Source: an uncultured bacterium
GTDB taxonomy: Bacteria > Planctomycetota > DG-23 > SLPQ01
NCBI GenBank assembly: GCA_937863625.1
Contig: CALMGO010000160.1
Location: 1-12,105 of the forward strand
Length of the DNA stretch: 12,105 bases
Direction of reading: 5' to 3'
Shown: positions 4,838-12,105 of the stretch, one piece after another
How positions within the stretch are numbered: position 1 is the stretch's first letter
Layout: each line of letters starts with the position of its first letter
Notes under the pieces: generated by a model
What the model saw: only the letters and a program-made list of their open reading frames with translations
Database searches by the model: none
Told to the model about the DNA's origin: nothing
Made by a program: the position numbers and the translations under genes

Positions 4838-6535
4838 CTATTCGAGGCTCACGCTGCCGGGCCCCTTGTGCTCCTTCTCATCCTTTTTCTCGTCCTCGTC
4901 GCCTTCGTGGAGCTCTATCGGCGGCATGTCTTTGGCCTTAGGCTCTATGGTGACGCCGGCGGTGCCTTCGAAGTGCTGCTGGCGCGGACGGGTGAAATCC
5001 GGCAGGGGCATGATGCCTTCGCGCGACTTTTCGGCGGGGCTGTCTATGAAGGCGGGCTCGTGAGTCTTTACCTTACCGGACCTGTCCTCGCGGCGATACT
5101 CCCCGCCGTAGGAAACGGCGGAGACATGGCCGCGGACGAGATGCGGGCGAAAGCGGTTTATGGCGATGATGACGGCGACCCAGAGTATGAAGGTGCCGGC
5201 AAAGGCGATGCCGTAGCCGCGGAACTTGACGTCAAAGGCGAGGTAGAACGCGGCAGTCGCGGCGACAATGCCTATGTAGTTGACATGATGGACGAGGCGT
5301 CTGATATCCGTGACGCGGATGACATAGACAACGGCAAAAAGCGGCAGCACGAGAACGACCAGAGAGGCCATCGAAGTCGAAGGGTTCAAGAGCAGCGTCG
5401 CGAGGATGAGAAGCGCGCCTTCGAGGCCGACTATTGCCATGTTGCGATCGGAGAGGCGACGCCAGATGCCGACGATGGTGGCAAAGCCGAGCAGGACGCC
5501 GAGCGCGACAAAGACGATAACGCGCCAGTTCCGGCGGACCTGGGCGGGGACTTTGGCCATGGCGTCGGGGGTGAGTCCGGCATCCTGGCCGAGGGAGCCT
5601 ATTTCAGAGAGATTCCTTTCGAGCATCGCCCAGACGGATTGATTGTCGGCGGAGCGCAGGCTGTCCGAGGAGAGCATCTCGGCGGGAATGGGCGCGAGCA
5701 CTTTCGCGCGGTAGCCTTCGGTCTGTTTCCAGCCTTCCTGCGGGCCGAAGTATACGACCGGCAGCACAACAAAGAGGACCAGTGCGCCGGCGAGATATCC
5801 GGCGAGTGCGAGCCAGCTGCGCTTGGCCGCGTAGTAGACGGCGAAGATCACTCCAAGAGGACTAAAGAGCGCAAGGCTCGAAAACAGTCCGCCGAGGACG
5901 TCGAGTTCGTGGCGGAAGAGACAAAGCCCTATCAGGATAAAAACAAGCGCAAGAAGAACGGCGCTCTGGGTCGGCAGAAAGAACGCGATCAGCGGCACGG
6001 CGGGAATAAGGGGAACGAGGAAGAGGCCTTTTTCGCCGGTGGCGAATCTGCCGGCCACCGTGTAGAGCGAGAGAAACATCGCTATCAGAAAGAGGAGGAT
6101 GTTTGTGACATACCAGGCGAGGGCGGCAGTCTCTATGGTCTTGGCAAAGGACAGAGGTATGAGAAAGACCGCCATGTAAGGCGGGTAGGCAAAAACCCCG
6201 GGCGCAGCGTCGGCGGGGAGGATACTCTCATCCGTCACGTCAGCGGCGGCGGGCGCGACAGCCGGAGGCTCCGGAGCGTCGCTTATCGAGGCGGCGGCGT
6301 TGGGCGCAGTAGCAGCTTCCGCAGGCGCGGCTGAGAGCGCGGCCTGGCCGGGGAGGCGAGGCGATTTGGCCGGCGGCGCATATATGGGCTGTCTTGTGCG
6401 CGCGGCCTTTGAGGCGTTGTACATCGCGACGAAGTCAGGATTTTCCGACGCCTTTGAAGCAACGTATCCGCCGGAATAAAAGAGCACTACCGCGGCGATT
6501 ACGACCACGAACAGTACTATGACGCTGCCTTTCAT
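4838..6535 (-). CDS. Multi-pass membrane protein, probable GT87 (DUF2029) glycosyltransferase
   Basis: The 565-residue protein is likely a polyprenol-phosphate-sugar-dependent glycosyltransferase in the cytoplasmic membrane. An N-terminal membrane segment (about 4-23) is followed by the DF motif (D34-F35) in the first outer loop, then IYAPP, FAYPPYMA (115-122), about nine further hydrophobic segments to about 460, and ADNQSVWAMLER (297-308), resembling the NQS block of GT87 proteins. Two features are unusual: an Ala/Pro-rich insert of about 60 residues (52-113) splits the normally short link between IYxP and the YPP motif, and a charged tail of about 105 residues (461-565) ends in a Glu/Lys/Asp-rich stretch. 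The usual SPxSW-HH block near the last helices is replaced by NPSTSMASL, so activity is not certain. ATG 6535 has an AGGGGA site. It is the last gene of the galK-led run, 55 bp after leuC. Confidence 0.65.
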   Translation of the reverse strand: MKGSVIVLFVVVIAAVVLFYSGGYVASKASENPDFVAMYNASKAARTRQPIYAPPAKSPRLPGQAALSAAPAEAATAPNAAASISDAPEPPAVAPAAADVTDESILPADAAPGVFAYPPYMAVFLIPLSFAKTIETAALAWYVTNILLFLIAMFLSLYTVAGRFATGEKGLFLVPLIPAVPLIAFFLPTQSAVLLALVFILIGLCLFRHELDVLGGLFSSLALFSPLGVIFAVYYAAKRSWLALAGYLAGALVLFVVLPVVYFGPQEGWKQTEGYRAKVLAPIPAEMLSSDSLRSADNQSVWAMLERNLSEIGSLGQDAGLTPDAMAKVPAQVRRNWRVIVFVALGVLLGFATIVGIWRRLSDRNMAIVGLEGALLILATLLLNPSTSMASLVVLVLPLFAVVYVIRVTDIRRLVHHVNYIGIVAATAAFYLAFDVKFRGYGIAFAGTFILWVAVIIAINRFRPHLVRGHVSAVSYGGEYRREDRSGKVKTHEPAFIDSPAEKSREGIMPLPDFTRPRQQHFEGTAGVTIEPKAKDMPPIELHEGDEDEKKDEKEHKGPGSVSLE

Positions 6536-6590
6536 GTCCGTCCCCTTTCGCTGGCGCTTCCGGCGGGTCGGAAGTCAGCAGACCGCCGGT

Positions 6591-7850
6591 TCAGAGTTCG
6601 TCAGGGTCAGTTATCCGTCCGGTAACGGCGCTGGCGGCGGCGACTGCCGGGTTGGACAGGAACACCTCGCTTTTCGGGTGCCCCATCCTTCCGACGAAAT
6701 TGCGGTTCGTCGTCGCAACGGCCCTTTCACCGGCCGCGAGAATGCCCATGTGGCCGCCGAGGCACGGTCCGCAGGTCGGCGGGCCGATGGAAGCGTTGGC
6801 CTCGGCAAAGATTTCGAGCAGACCTTCCTTGAGCGCCTGCTTGTATATTTCAGGGGTCGCCGGTAGGACGATGAGGCGGACATTGCCGTCCGCCACGCGG
6901 CCCTTGAGGACCTGTGCGGCAATCCTGAGGTCGCTGATACGGCCGTTAGTACACGAACCGATGACGACCTGGTCTATCCTAATGTCGGAAAGTTCGGCTG
7001 CGGGCTTTACGTTTTCGGGGAGATGGGGGCAGGCAACGAGCGGCCGCATGGAGGATGCGTCAAACTCGTGCGTGACGACATAGGATGCGTCGGGGTCGCT
7101 CGTGAAGATGCGGCTTTTTCTTTCGGCGCGGCCTTTTTCATATTCGGCGGTGGCGGCGTCGGCGGCGATGATGCCGTTTTTGCCGCCTGCCTCGATGGCC
7201 ATATTGCACATCGTGAGGCGGTCCTCGACGGGCAGCGACGTTATGGCGTCGCCGCAGAACTCCATTGCTCGGTAGAGGGCGCCTGAGACGCCGATCTTGC
7301 CGATGACGGCGAGGATGAAATCCTTGCCGCCGACCCAGGCGCCTCTTTTGCCGGTGAAGACGAATTTCATGCTTTCGGGGACCTTGAGCCATACCTTTCC
7401 GGAGGCCATCGCGGCGGCGAGGTCCGTCGAGCCGGAGCCTGTGGCGACCGCGCCAAGCGCGCCGTACGTGCAGGTGTGGCTGTCGGCGCCGATTATAAGG
7501 TCACCGGGGACGACGATGCCCTGCTCGGGCAAGAGCGCGTGCTCGACGCCGACCGTGCCGACGTCGTAGAAATGGGTGAGTTTGTGTTCGCGCGCAAACT
7601 CGCGGACGATCTTGGACTGCTCGGCGCTTTTTATGTCCTTGTTGGGCGTGAAATGGTCGTTTACAAGGACGACCTTCGTGGGATCAAAGACCTTCTTGAA
7701 ACCCGCGTCGCGAAACTCGCGTATGGCTATGGGCGCCGTGATATCGTTTCCAAGCGCAATATCGACGTCGGCATAAACAAACTGGCCTGGGGATACGGTG
7801 TCCTTGCCGGAATGCGCCGCGATGATCTTTTCGGTAATCGTATGTCCCAC
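6591..7850 (-). CDS. leuC: 3-isopropylmalate dehydratase / homoaconitase-type large subunit
   Basis: The protein is the large, iron-sulfur subunit of an aconitase-family isomerase, most likely converting 2-isopropylmalate to 3-isopropylmalate in leucine synthesis. Its 419-residue length fits the short LeuC/homoaconitase class that pairs with a separate small subunit. The [4Fe-4S] ligands are visible as C300 (IGSCTNGR), C360 and C363 (PPTCGPC). Other family blocks are NDHFTP (64-69), GADSHTCTYGALGA (121-134) and GRMGHPKSEVFLSNP (387-401). The start is GTG 7850, with AAGGAG 10 nt upstream on the minus strand and the family's usual MGHTITEKI beginning; the longer frame to 7943 lacks conserved sequence. 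No leuD follows in this window. It lies 22 bp after the zinc-finger gene. A homoaconitase or citramalate-pathway role cannot be excluded. Confidence 0.93.
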   Translation of the reverse strand: MGHTITEKIIAAHSGKDTVSPGQFVYADVDIALGNDITAPIAIREFRDAGFKKVFDPTKVVLVNDHFTPNKDIKSAEQSKIVREFAREHKLTHFYDVGTVGVEHALLPEQGIVVPGDLIIGADSHTCTYGALGAVATGSGSTDLAAAMASGKVWLKVPESMKFVFTGKRGAWVGGKDFILAVIGKIGVSGALYRAMEFCGDAITSLPVEDRLTMCNMAIEAGGKNGIIAADAATAEYEKGRAERKSRIFTSDPDASYVVTHEFDASSMRPLVACPHLPENVKPAAELSDIRIDQVVIGSCTNGRISDLRIAAQVLKGRVADGNVRLIVLPATPEIYKQALKEGLLEIFAEANASIGPPTCGPCLGGHMGILAAGERAVATTNRNFVGRMGHPKSEVFLSNPAVAAASAVTGRITDPDEL

Positions 7851-7872
7851 GAATCTGGTCTCCTTTTCGGCG

Positions 7873-8163
7873 TTACTGTTTTCGTTTGCCCTTTGCGAGA
7901 GGGTCGTCGATAAATATTTTCCTGCACGAGGGGCACAGGTCAAGGAGGCGCTTGGCGTAGACCTCCTCTTCGAGCTCGGTTGTGTCGCGCCCCTCCATAT
8001 TCTTGAGCGTTTTGCGGATTTCGGCCTTTATATCCCTGTCGAGGTCGAAGGAAGTTATCTCCATAACATCATAGGCGGCGAATACGCAGATGTCTGCAAT
8101 GTATCTCACGTCCTCGTCCACGAGGAGCGTTTTGCCGCACAAATCACACACTATCCCGTCCAA
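7873..8163 (-). CDS. Small four-cysteine (zinc-finger) protein of unknown function
   Basis: This is a 96-residue, presumably cytosolic protein. CDLCG (C6, C9) near the start and CPSC (C77, C80) near the end form a split CxxC pair that should bind one zinc. The middle is acidic and helical (DLDRDIKAEIRKTLKNMEG and ELEEEVYAKR), and the C-terminus is basic. The arrangement resembles small conserved hypothetical proteins I recall from planctomycetes, but I have no function for it. The start is TTG 8163; a GTGAG that overlaps the trpD stop codon serves as a weak ribosome site, which suggests translational coupling. It sits 7 bp after trpD and 22 bp before leuC, in the middle of a biosynthetic run. 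Possible roles include nucleic-acid binding or a redox/metal-linked regulator, all inferred. Confidence 0.8.
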   Translation of the reverse strand: MDGIVCDLCGKTLLVDEDVRYIADICVFAAYDVMEITSFDLDRDIKAEIRKTLKNMEGRDTTELEEEVYAKRLLDLCPSCRKIFIDDPLAKGKRKQ

Positions 8164-8170
8164 GACAATC

Positions 8171-9184
8171 TCACGATGCGGCGTTTGAGAGCGCGACGAG
8201 TTTGTCGAGGGCCTCGGACGCCTTTGCCGAATCTATGGCTTCGGCGGCGATCTTCACGCCGTCGATAAGGGTATCGGCAAGCCCGGCGACAACGGCAACG
8301 GCGGCGGCGTTGGCAAGAACTATATCGCGCCGGGGACCGGTCTTTCCCGAGAGGACGTCCCTCACGACTGCGGCTCCCTCGGCAGGGGTGGAGACTTTGA
8401 GTCCGTCAAGAGGGGCGCGCGTAAGGCCGAGGCTCTCGGGGGTAATCTCGTAAGTTCTCACGCGGCCGTCGCGCAGCTCGGCGACAATGGTGGCGCTCCC
8501 GATGGATATCTCATCGAGGCCGTCGGTGCCGTGCACGACCATCGCGCGGCGGGAGCCGAGATTGCCGAGGACGGAGGCGATGGTCTCGGCGAGGTTGGCG
8601 TCGTAGACGCCGGTAACCTGTCGGAGGGCGCCTGCCGGGTTGGTAAGGGGGCCGAGGATATTAAAGACGGTTCGGATGCCGATTTCGCGGCGCGGGCCGA
8701 TGGCGTATTTCATGGCGGGGTGAAGGCGAGCTGCGAAGAGAAAGCCGATATTGGCTTCGTTTATGCAGCGGCTGACGACGTCGACGTCCGCATCGAGGTT
8801 AACGCCGAGTTCTTTGAGGACGTCGGCGCTGCCGGAACTGGATGAGACGGCGCGGTTGCCGTGCTTTGCGACCTTTATGCCCATTCCGGCGGCGACGAGC
8901 GCGGCCGTGGTGGATATATTGAAGGTCGAAGAACGGTCGCCCCCCGTACCGCAGGTGTCGACTACACCGTCGGGGGCGCTGACGCGCGTGACTACTTCGC
9001 GCATGACCTGTACGAAGCCGGTAATCTCGTCAACGGTCTCTCCCTTCAGGCGCAGGGCTACGAGGAACGCGGCAATCTGCGCCTCGGTGGCCTGGCCTGA
9101 CATGATGACGCGCATGGCATCGGCGGCGGCTTTGCGGGAAAGGTTTTCGCCGTCGACGGCTCGTCTGATGAATTCTTTAAGCAT
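8171..9184 (-). CDS. trpD: Anthranilate phosphoribosyltransferase
   Basis: TrpD catalyses the second step of tryptophan synthesis, joining anthranilate to PRPP to give phosphoribosyl-anthranilate. The 337-residue length is normal for a stand-alone enzyme with no fused TrpG domain. The PRPP-binding loop is DTCGTGGDRSSTFNIST (about 76-92), followed by the conserved KHGNRAVSSSSGSADVL (107-123). LHPAMKYA, GIRTVFNILGPLTNPAGA and the metal-binding GLDEIS are also present. ATG 9184 has a GGGAG site inside galK, and the two genes overlap by 8 bp, so translation is coupled. No other trp genes are visible, so the rest of the pathway must lie elsewhere. It is not a pyrimidine nucleoside phosphorylase, because the anthranilate-type motifs are intact. 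Confidence 0.96.
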   Translation of the reverse strand: MLKEFIRRAVDGENLSRKAAADAMRVIMSGQATEAQIAAFLVALRLKGETVDEITGFVQVMREVVTRVSAPDGVVDTCGTGGDRSSTFNISTTAALVAAGMGIKVAKHGNRAVSSSSGSADVLKELGVNLDADVDVVSRCINEANIGFLFAARLHPAMKYAIGPRREIGIRTVFNILGPLTNPAGALRQVTGVYDANLAETIASVLGNLGSRRAMVVHGTDGLDEISIGSATIVAELRDGRVRTYEITPESLGLTRAPLDGLKVSTPAEGAAVVRDVLSGKTGPRRDIVLANAAAVAVVAGLADTLIDGVKIAAEAIDSAKASEALDKLVALSNAAS

Positions 9185-10361
9185 TGCCGGTCTCCCTCGG
9201 TTTTGCGAGGCGGGCGCCGCCGCCGGGGCGCACTATCGTAGTGGCGGCCTGAAGTCGGGCGGCCGCCTGGTAACGCTCGCGAAGCGCGCCGGCAAAGGCC
9301 GCAGCGGAACTCTTGTCAACAAGGCTTACCGTACAGCCGCCGAAACCGCCTCCTGTCATGCGCGTGCCGAAATGACCGGGCAGGCCCGCCGCTGACTCGA
9401 CCATCACGTCAAGTTCGCGGCAGGAGACTTCGAAATCGTCCCGGAGGCTCAGGTGACTCTCGCTCATCAGTGCGCCGAGGCGCGCGAGGTCGCCGGCTGT
9501 CATGGCGGCGGCGGCCTCGTGGACACGGGCGTTTTCAGTTATCACGTGGCGTGCGCGTCGATAGACCGCGTCGCCGAGGATGTTCTTTTTGCCTTCGAGC
9601 ATGGGCATATTGACGTCGCGGAGATTTTTGACTCCGGGCAGCGAGGACGAGAGGACGGAGTTGGCCCGGGCACACTCTTCCTGGCGCTCGTGGTAACCGC
9701 TCTCGCCGAGGACGTGGCGGACGGACGTGTCGGCGATGACAAGCGCGGCGGCCTCGGGAAAGGAGATGAGGCGGCTTTCGAGGCTGCGGCAGTCAAGCAT
9801 AACTGCGTGCCCCTCGGCGCCGAAGACAATCGAGTACTGGTCCATAATGCCGCACTGCGTGCCGACGTAGCGGTTTTCGGCGCGGCGCGCGACACGCGCG
9901 AGGTCGAGTTTATCGAGAGCGGTCCATTTGTCGCCGAGGCAGGCAATGGCGACGGCCACTTCGAAAGAGGCCGAAGAACTCAAGCCCCCTCCCTGCGGGA
10001 CGCTCGTCTCGACATACGCATCCAAACCCGACGGCGTTATGCCGCGCTCGAGGAGGCTCATGCCTACGCCCCATGCGTAGAGCGCCCAGAAGGGGAGTTT
10101 CTCGCGGGCGGCAGATTCAAAAGCAAACTGGACCTCTTCGCCGACGACGTCACTGTAGATCCGGACGGCGCCGTCGTCGCGAGGGGCAAAGGCTATGCGG
10201 GTTTCGAGATCAAGCGCGGCGGGCATGACAAAGCCGTCGTTATAGTCGGTATGCTCTCCAATGATATTGACGCGGCCGGGAGCGACCGCGACGGCGACGG
10301 CGGCTCGGCCGAAGCGTTTGGCGAATGCGTCTGCAACGTCGATACAACAGTCTGACTGCAT
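9177..10361 (-). CDS. galK: Galactokinase
   Basis: GalK phosphorylates alpha-D-galactose with ATP to galactose-1-phosphate, the entry step of the Leloir pathway, in the cytosol. The galactokinase signature GRVNIIGEHTDYNDGF (30-45, counted from the first Met) includes the active-site Arg31. GHMP motif 2 is PQGGGLSSSAS (123-133), the catalytic Asp is D175 in CGIMDQ, and motif 3 is TRMTGGGFGG (334-343). Length is 394-395 residues, as expected. Two adjacent ATGs occur at 10364 and 10361; I favour 10361 because GGAG is then 6 nt away. It is the first gene of the run and overlaps trpD by 8 bp. No galT, galE or galactose transporter is in the window. A related GHMP kinase for another sugar is less likely, given the intact signature. 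Confidence 0.94.
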   Translation of the reverse strand: MQSDCCIDVADAFAKRFGRAAVAVAVAPGRVNIIGEHTDYNDGFVMPAALDLETRIAFAPRDDGAVRIYSDVVGEEVQFAFESAAREKLPFWALYAWGVGMSLLERGITPSGLDAYVETSVPQGGGLSSSASFEVAVAIACLGDKWTALDKLDLARVARRAENRYVGTQCGIMDQYSIVFGAEGHAVMLDCRSLESRLISFPEAAALVIADTSVRHVLGESGYHERQEECARANSVLSSSLPGVKNLRDVNMPMLEGKKNILGDAVYRRARHVITENARVHEAAAAMTAGDLARLGALMSESHLSLRDDFEVSCRELDVMVESAAGLPGHFGTRMTGGGFGGCTVSLVDKSSAAAFAGALRERYQAAARLQAATTIVRPGGGARLAKPRETGNA

Positions 10362-10388
10362 CATAATCTCCCTGGATTTGGCGCTCTA

Positions 10389-10417
10389 ATGGTAAGTCGG
10401 TATTGGACATAAGTCAA
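10389..10417 (-). promoter_or_regulatory. Promoter of the galK-led run
   Basis: On the minus strand TTGACT (10417-10412) and TACCAT (10394-10389) are 17 bp apart. Transcription would start near 10382, about 20 nt before the galK start, with GGGAG in the leader. It is back to back with the nucleoside hydrolase promoter. Confidence 0.6.
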
Positions 10418-10426
10418 GCGGTGATT

Positions 10427-10443
10427 GGGCGCGCGCCGCGCCC
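10427..10443. promoter_or_regulatory. GC-rich inverted repeat between divergent promoters
   Basis: GGGCGCG (10427-10433) and CGCGCCC (10437-10443) are perfect 7-bp arms around CGC. An 8-bp palindrome, GCCCGGGC (10440-10447), overlaps its right arm. The element lies just outside both -35 boxes, where a regulator could control galK and the nucleoside hydrolase together. GC richness makes chance repeats fairly likely. Confidence 0.35.
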
Positions 10444-10450
10444 GGGCACC

Positions 10451-10479
10451 TTGACGCGGATAGGCGAAGAGCGTATAGT
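10451..10479 (+). promoter_or_regulatory. Strong promoter of the nucleoside hydrolase gene
   Basis: TTGACG (10451-10456) and TATAGT (10474-10479) have an optimal 17-bp spacer. Each box has five of six consensus bases. The start would be near 10486, leaving a short leader with GGAG (10496-10499) 5 nt before ATG 10505. Confidence 0.75.
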
Positions 10480-10504
10480 GAAGCCGGAAATCCGTGGAGA
10501 AAAC

Positions 10505-11461
10505 ATGGCAAAGAAGAAATCAAGAAAGCCTCCCGTCAAGAAAAAGGTGCTCGTCGACACCGACCCCGGGATAGACGACGCGCTGGCGCTTGCGCTTTTG
10601 TATCAGAGCCCGGAGGCTGAGGTCGCGGCAATCACGTCGGCAAACGGCAACCTCGCCGCTGAAGAGGGGCTAAAAAACATATTCCGCCTCCTTGGGTTTC
10701 TTGGGGTGACGGAGAAACCGCTTGTGGGAGTCGGGCGCGACTGGCCGGTGAGCGCCGACGACGCGCGACACATTCACGGCGTGGACGGCCTGGCCAATAC
10801 TTACCTGCCGGTCTTTTCGCGAAACAGCGCGGAGCCTGCGGCAAAGCTCCTGGCGAGCATCGTCACGGCGACGCGCGAGCCTGTGACGATACTCGCGATA
10901 GCGCCGCTTACCAATATCGCGGACATGCTCGACCGGATAGACGTGAAAGACGCCAATGTCGAACGAATCATAATAATGGGAGGGGCGTTTCACGTGCCGG
11001 GCAACGCAACGCCTGTGGCGGAATTCAACGTCTACCACGACCCGGACGCGGCCAGGCTGGTGATGACGTCGGGGCTGCCGGTAACGATAGTGCCGCTGGA
11101 TATAACCACGAGCCTCGTGTTCGGGGTGCGGGATTTTGACGCGTTTTCGCACTCGAAGGAGGGCGCTGGGAAACTGGCGAGGATACTGCTGCCGTTTTAT
11201 CTCCAGGCGCACAGGCGCTATCACAAACTCGACGGCGTGCATCTCCATGACGTCATCGCGGCGGCGCTGGTGGTGTGCCCGGAGGTCTTTACGACGAAAA
11301 GAGCGTGGTGCGACGTCGAGACCGAGGGTGAGATAACACGGGGCCAGACGGTAATCGACGACAGGCCGTTTAGTCCTAAGGAGCCCAACGTCGACGTGGT
11401 GACGGGGTTTGACGCGAAGGCGCTGAAGAATTTCATCCTTGCGCGGCTGTCACAGGTGTAG
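10505..11461 (+). CDS. Inosine-uridine-type nucleoside hydrolase
   Basis: This enzyme should cleave the N-glycosidic bond of ribonucleosides, releasing base and ribose for salvage. The calcium-binding Asp cluster that defines the family is DTDPGIDDALAL (D18, D20, D24, D25). Other family blocks are ANGN (46-49), HGVDGLAN (91-98), APLTNIA (133-139), the ribose-binding AEFNVYHDP (172-180) and a late Asp, D249, in HLHD. Length is 318 residues, normal for the family. Base preference cannot be read from the sequence. A Lys/Arg-rich tail (2-14) precedes the first strand and is probably disordered. ATG 10505 has a GGAG 5 nt upstream and fits the predicted promoter; the longer frame to ATG 10403 crosses both the promoter and the inverted repeat. 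It ends in TAG and converges on the radical SAM gene 21 bp away. Confidence 0.93.
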   Translation: MAKKKSRKPPVKKKVLVDTDPGIDDALALALLYQSPEAEVAAITSANGNLAAEEGLKNIFRLLGFLGVTEKPLVGVGRDWPVSADDARHIHGVDGLANTYLPVFSRNSAEPAAKLLASIVTATREPVTILAIAPLTNIADMLDRIDVKDANVERIIIMGGAFHVPGNATPVAEFNVYHDPDAARLVMTSGLPVTIVPLDITTSLVFGVRDFDAFSHSKEGAGKLARILLPFYLQAHRRYHKLDGVHLHDVIAAALVVCPEVFTTKRAWCDVETEGEITRGQTVIDDRPFSPKEPNVDVVTGFDAKALKNFILARLSQV

Positions 11462-11482
11462 AGCCTCGCCATGTCAGCGGTG

Positions 11483-12105
11483 TCATCCGGCGTTAATCGT
11501 CTCGACCATGTTTTTGATGCCTTCGCGGTCGCCGGTGTAGAAAAGCCGCATGGAATGCTTGTGAAAGTCATCGGGCGACATGGACATCTTATCCGCCATG
11601 AGCACCATGTCGTGCGCGATATTGGTCGATATGCCGTGAGAGCGCAGTTCCTTTGCGAAATTGCCGGTCTCGGTCATGAGCGCGCGGCTGTCGCGGCCGT
11701 CGAGCAGATAGGGAAGCGGCTTCCAGAATTTCGGCGGGAAGATCAACTTGATCTTATACGTCATGCCGTAGCGCATGGCGCGTTCGCGACTCATGGTGAA
11801 CTTGAAACCAAACCTCTCGGGCTCGTCGCCCCACGTCGAACCGGGCACAAGGCCGGGGAACTGTACCGGCGCGCTGTCGGGATGGGTGTCGAGTATAAGA
11901 TCCAGCGTTTCCTTGCGGCTTTCGGCAGTCTCGGCGGGGCACGGATAAATGACCGAACCGATTGTGTAGATGCCTGCCTCGCGGGTGCGCTTTAAGATCT
12001 CACGTATCTCTTCGACATTGGTGCCTTTGTTGAGCGATTCGTCGAGGATGCGCTGGCAGCCGGACTCCACTCCGTAGAAAATCGCGCGGCATCCGGATTC
12101 CTTCA
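11483..12105 (-). CDS. Radical SAM protein, C-terminal part (gene runs off the window)
   Basis: The 207 visible codons are the second half of a radical SAM enzyme. KESGCRAIFYGVESGCQRIL near the window edge is the typical strand-4 region, with GVESG contacting S-adenosylmethionine, followed by the GIYTIGSVIYPCPAET strand-helix unit. The [4Fe-4S] CxxxCxxC motif and any B12-binding domain would lie upstream, outside the window. After the barrel comes VQFPGLVPGSTWGDEPERFG and a helical C-terminal region of about 120 residues with a Trp/Pro-rich stretch (FPPKFWKPLPYL). This layout resembles B12-binding-domain radical SAM proteins, but that is inferred from the C-terminal half alone, and the reaction is unknown. 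The frame stays open to the right edge and ends in TGA at 11483-11485. Confidence 0.85.
   Translation of the reverse strand, partial: KESGCRAIFYGVESGCQRILDESLNKGTNVEEIREILKRTREAGIYTIGSVIYPCPAETAESRKETLDLILDTHPDSAPVQFPGLVPGSTWGDEPERFGFKFTMSRERAMRYGMTYKIKLIFPPKFWKPLPYLLDGRDSRALMTETGNFAKELRSHGISTNIAHDMVLMADKMSMSPDDFHKHSMRLFYTGDREGIKNMVETINAG

Noticed and set aside
4868..6334. A 488-codon open frame on the plus strand opposite the GT87-like gene
   Set aside because: The product is a low-complexity, highly charged Glu/Gly/Arg sequence with no domain. The minus strand encodes a clear multi-pass membrane protein, and GC-rich codon bias explains the open antisense frame.
7873..7943. A longer LeuC starting at 7943
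   Set aside because: The extra residues overlap the upstream zinc-finger gene and are not LeuC-like. GTG 7850 has a good AAGGAG site and gives the expected N-terminus.
10403..10504. A longer nucleoside hydrolase starting at ATG 10403
   Set aside because: It would cover the -35 and -10 boxes at 10451-10479 and the inverted repeat. ATG 10505 has a proper ribosome site and spacing.

Overview
The window comes from a moderately GC-rich bacterial chromosome with Shine-Dalgarno-led genes and sigma70-like promoters. The best lineage guess is Planctomycetota or a close uncultured relative. This rests on recalled family resemblance, not on a search: a membrane protein with an N-terminal CxCG zinc-binding module of a type common in planctomycetes, a PEGA-domain lipoprotein, a small four-cysteine protein, and a short GH20 with an HLGADEAW active-site block. 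I see no phage, transposon, CRISPR or defence genes; this is housekeeping and metabolic sequence.

Layout. The left edge holds the end of an unrecognised plus-strand gene, then a single tRNA-Leu(CAA) with its own promoter. Converging on the tRNA is a minus-strand gene for a double zinc-ribbon membrane protein with a C-terminal NTF2-like region; it is split by an in-frame amber codon at 763-765. A perfect 9-bp-arm hairpin (1667-1689) separates it from a GH20-type hexosaminidase/GNAT gene pair on the minus strand. A divergent promoter region (3797-3955) then leads to a plus-strand pair: a YfcE/MJ0936-type phosphoesterase and a PEGA lipoprotein.

The right half is a five-gene minus-strand run, galK-trpD-(zinc-finger protein)-leuC-(GT87-like membrane protein), from 10361 down to 4838, with junctions from an 8-bp overlap to a 55-bp gap. 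It probably forms one operon driven by a promoter at 10389-10417. It mixes galactose activation (GalK), tryptophan synthesis (TrpD), leucine or related 2-oxoacid chain synthesis (LeuC) and a probable polyprenol-dependent glycosyltransferase. Neither the trp partners nor leuD is nearby. Divergent from galK is a nucleoside hydrolase gene with a strong promoter; a GC-rich inverted repeat lies between the two promoters. The window ends inside a convergent radical SAM gene.

The most notable observation is the amber codon. The same frame stays protein-like for 114 further codons and completes one domain, while TAG ends four other genes here. That argues for a recent nonsense mutation, a sequencing error or rare readthrough, rather than genome-wide recoding. 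I found no convincing new multi-gene system.
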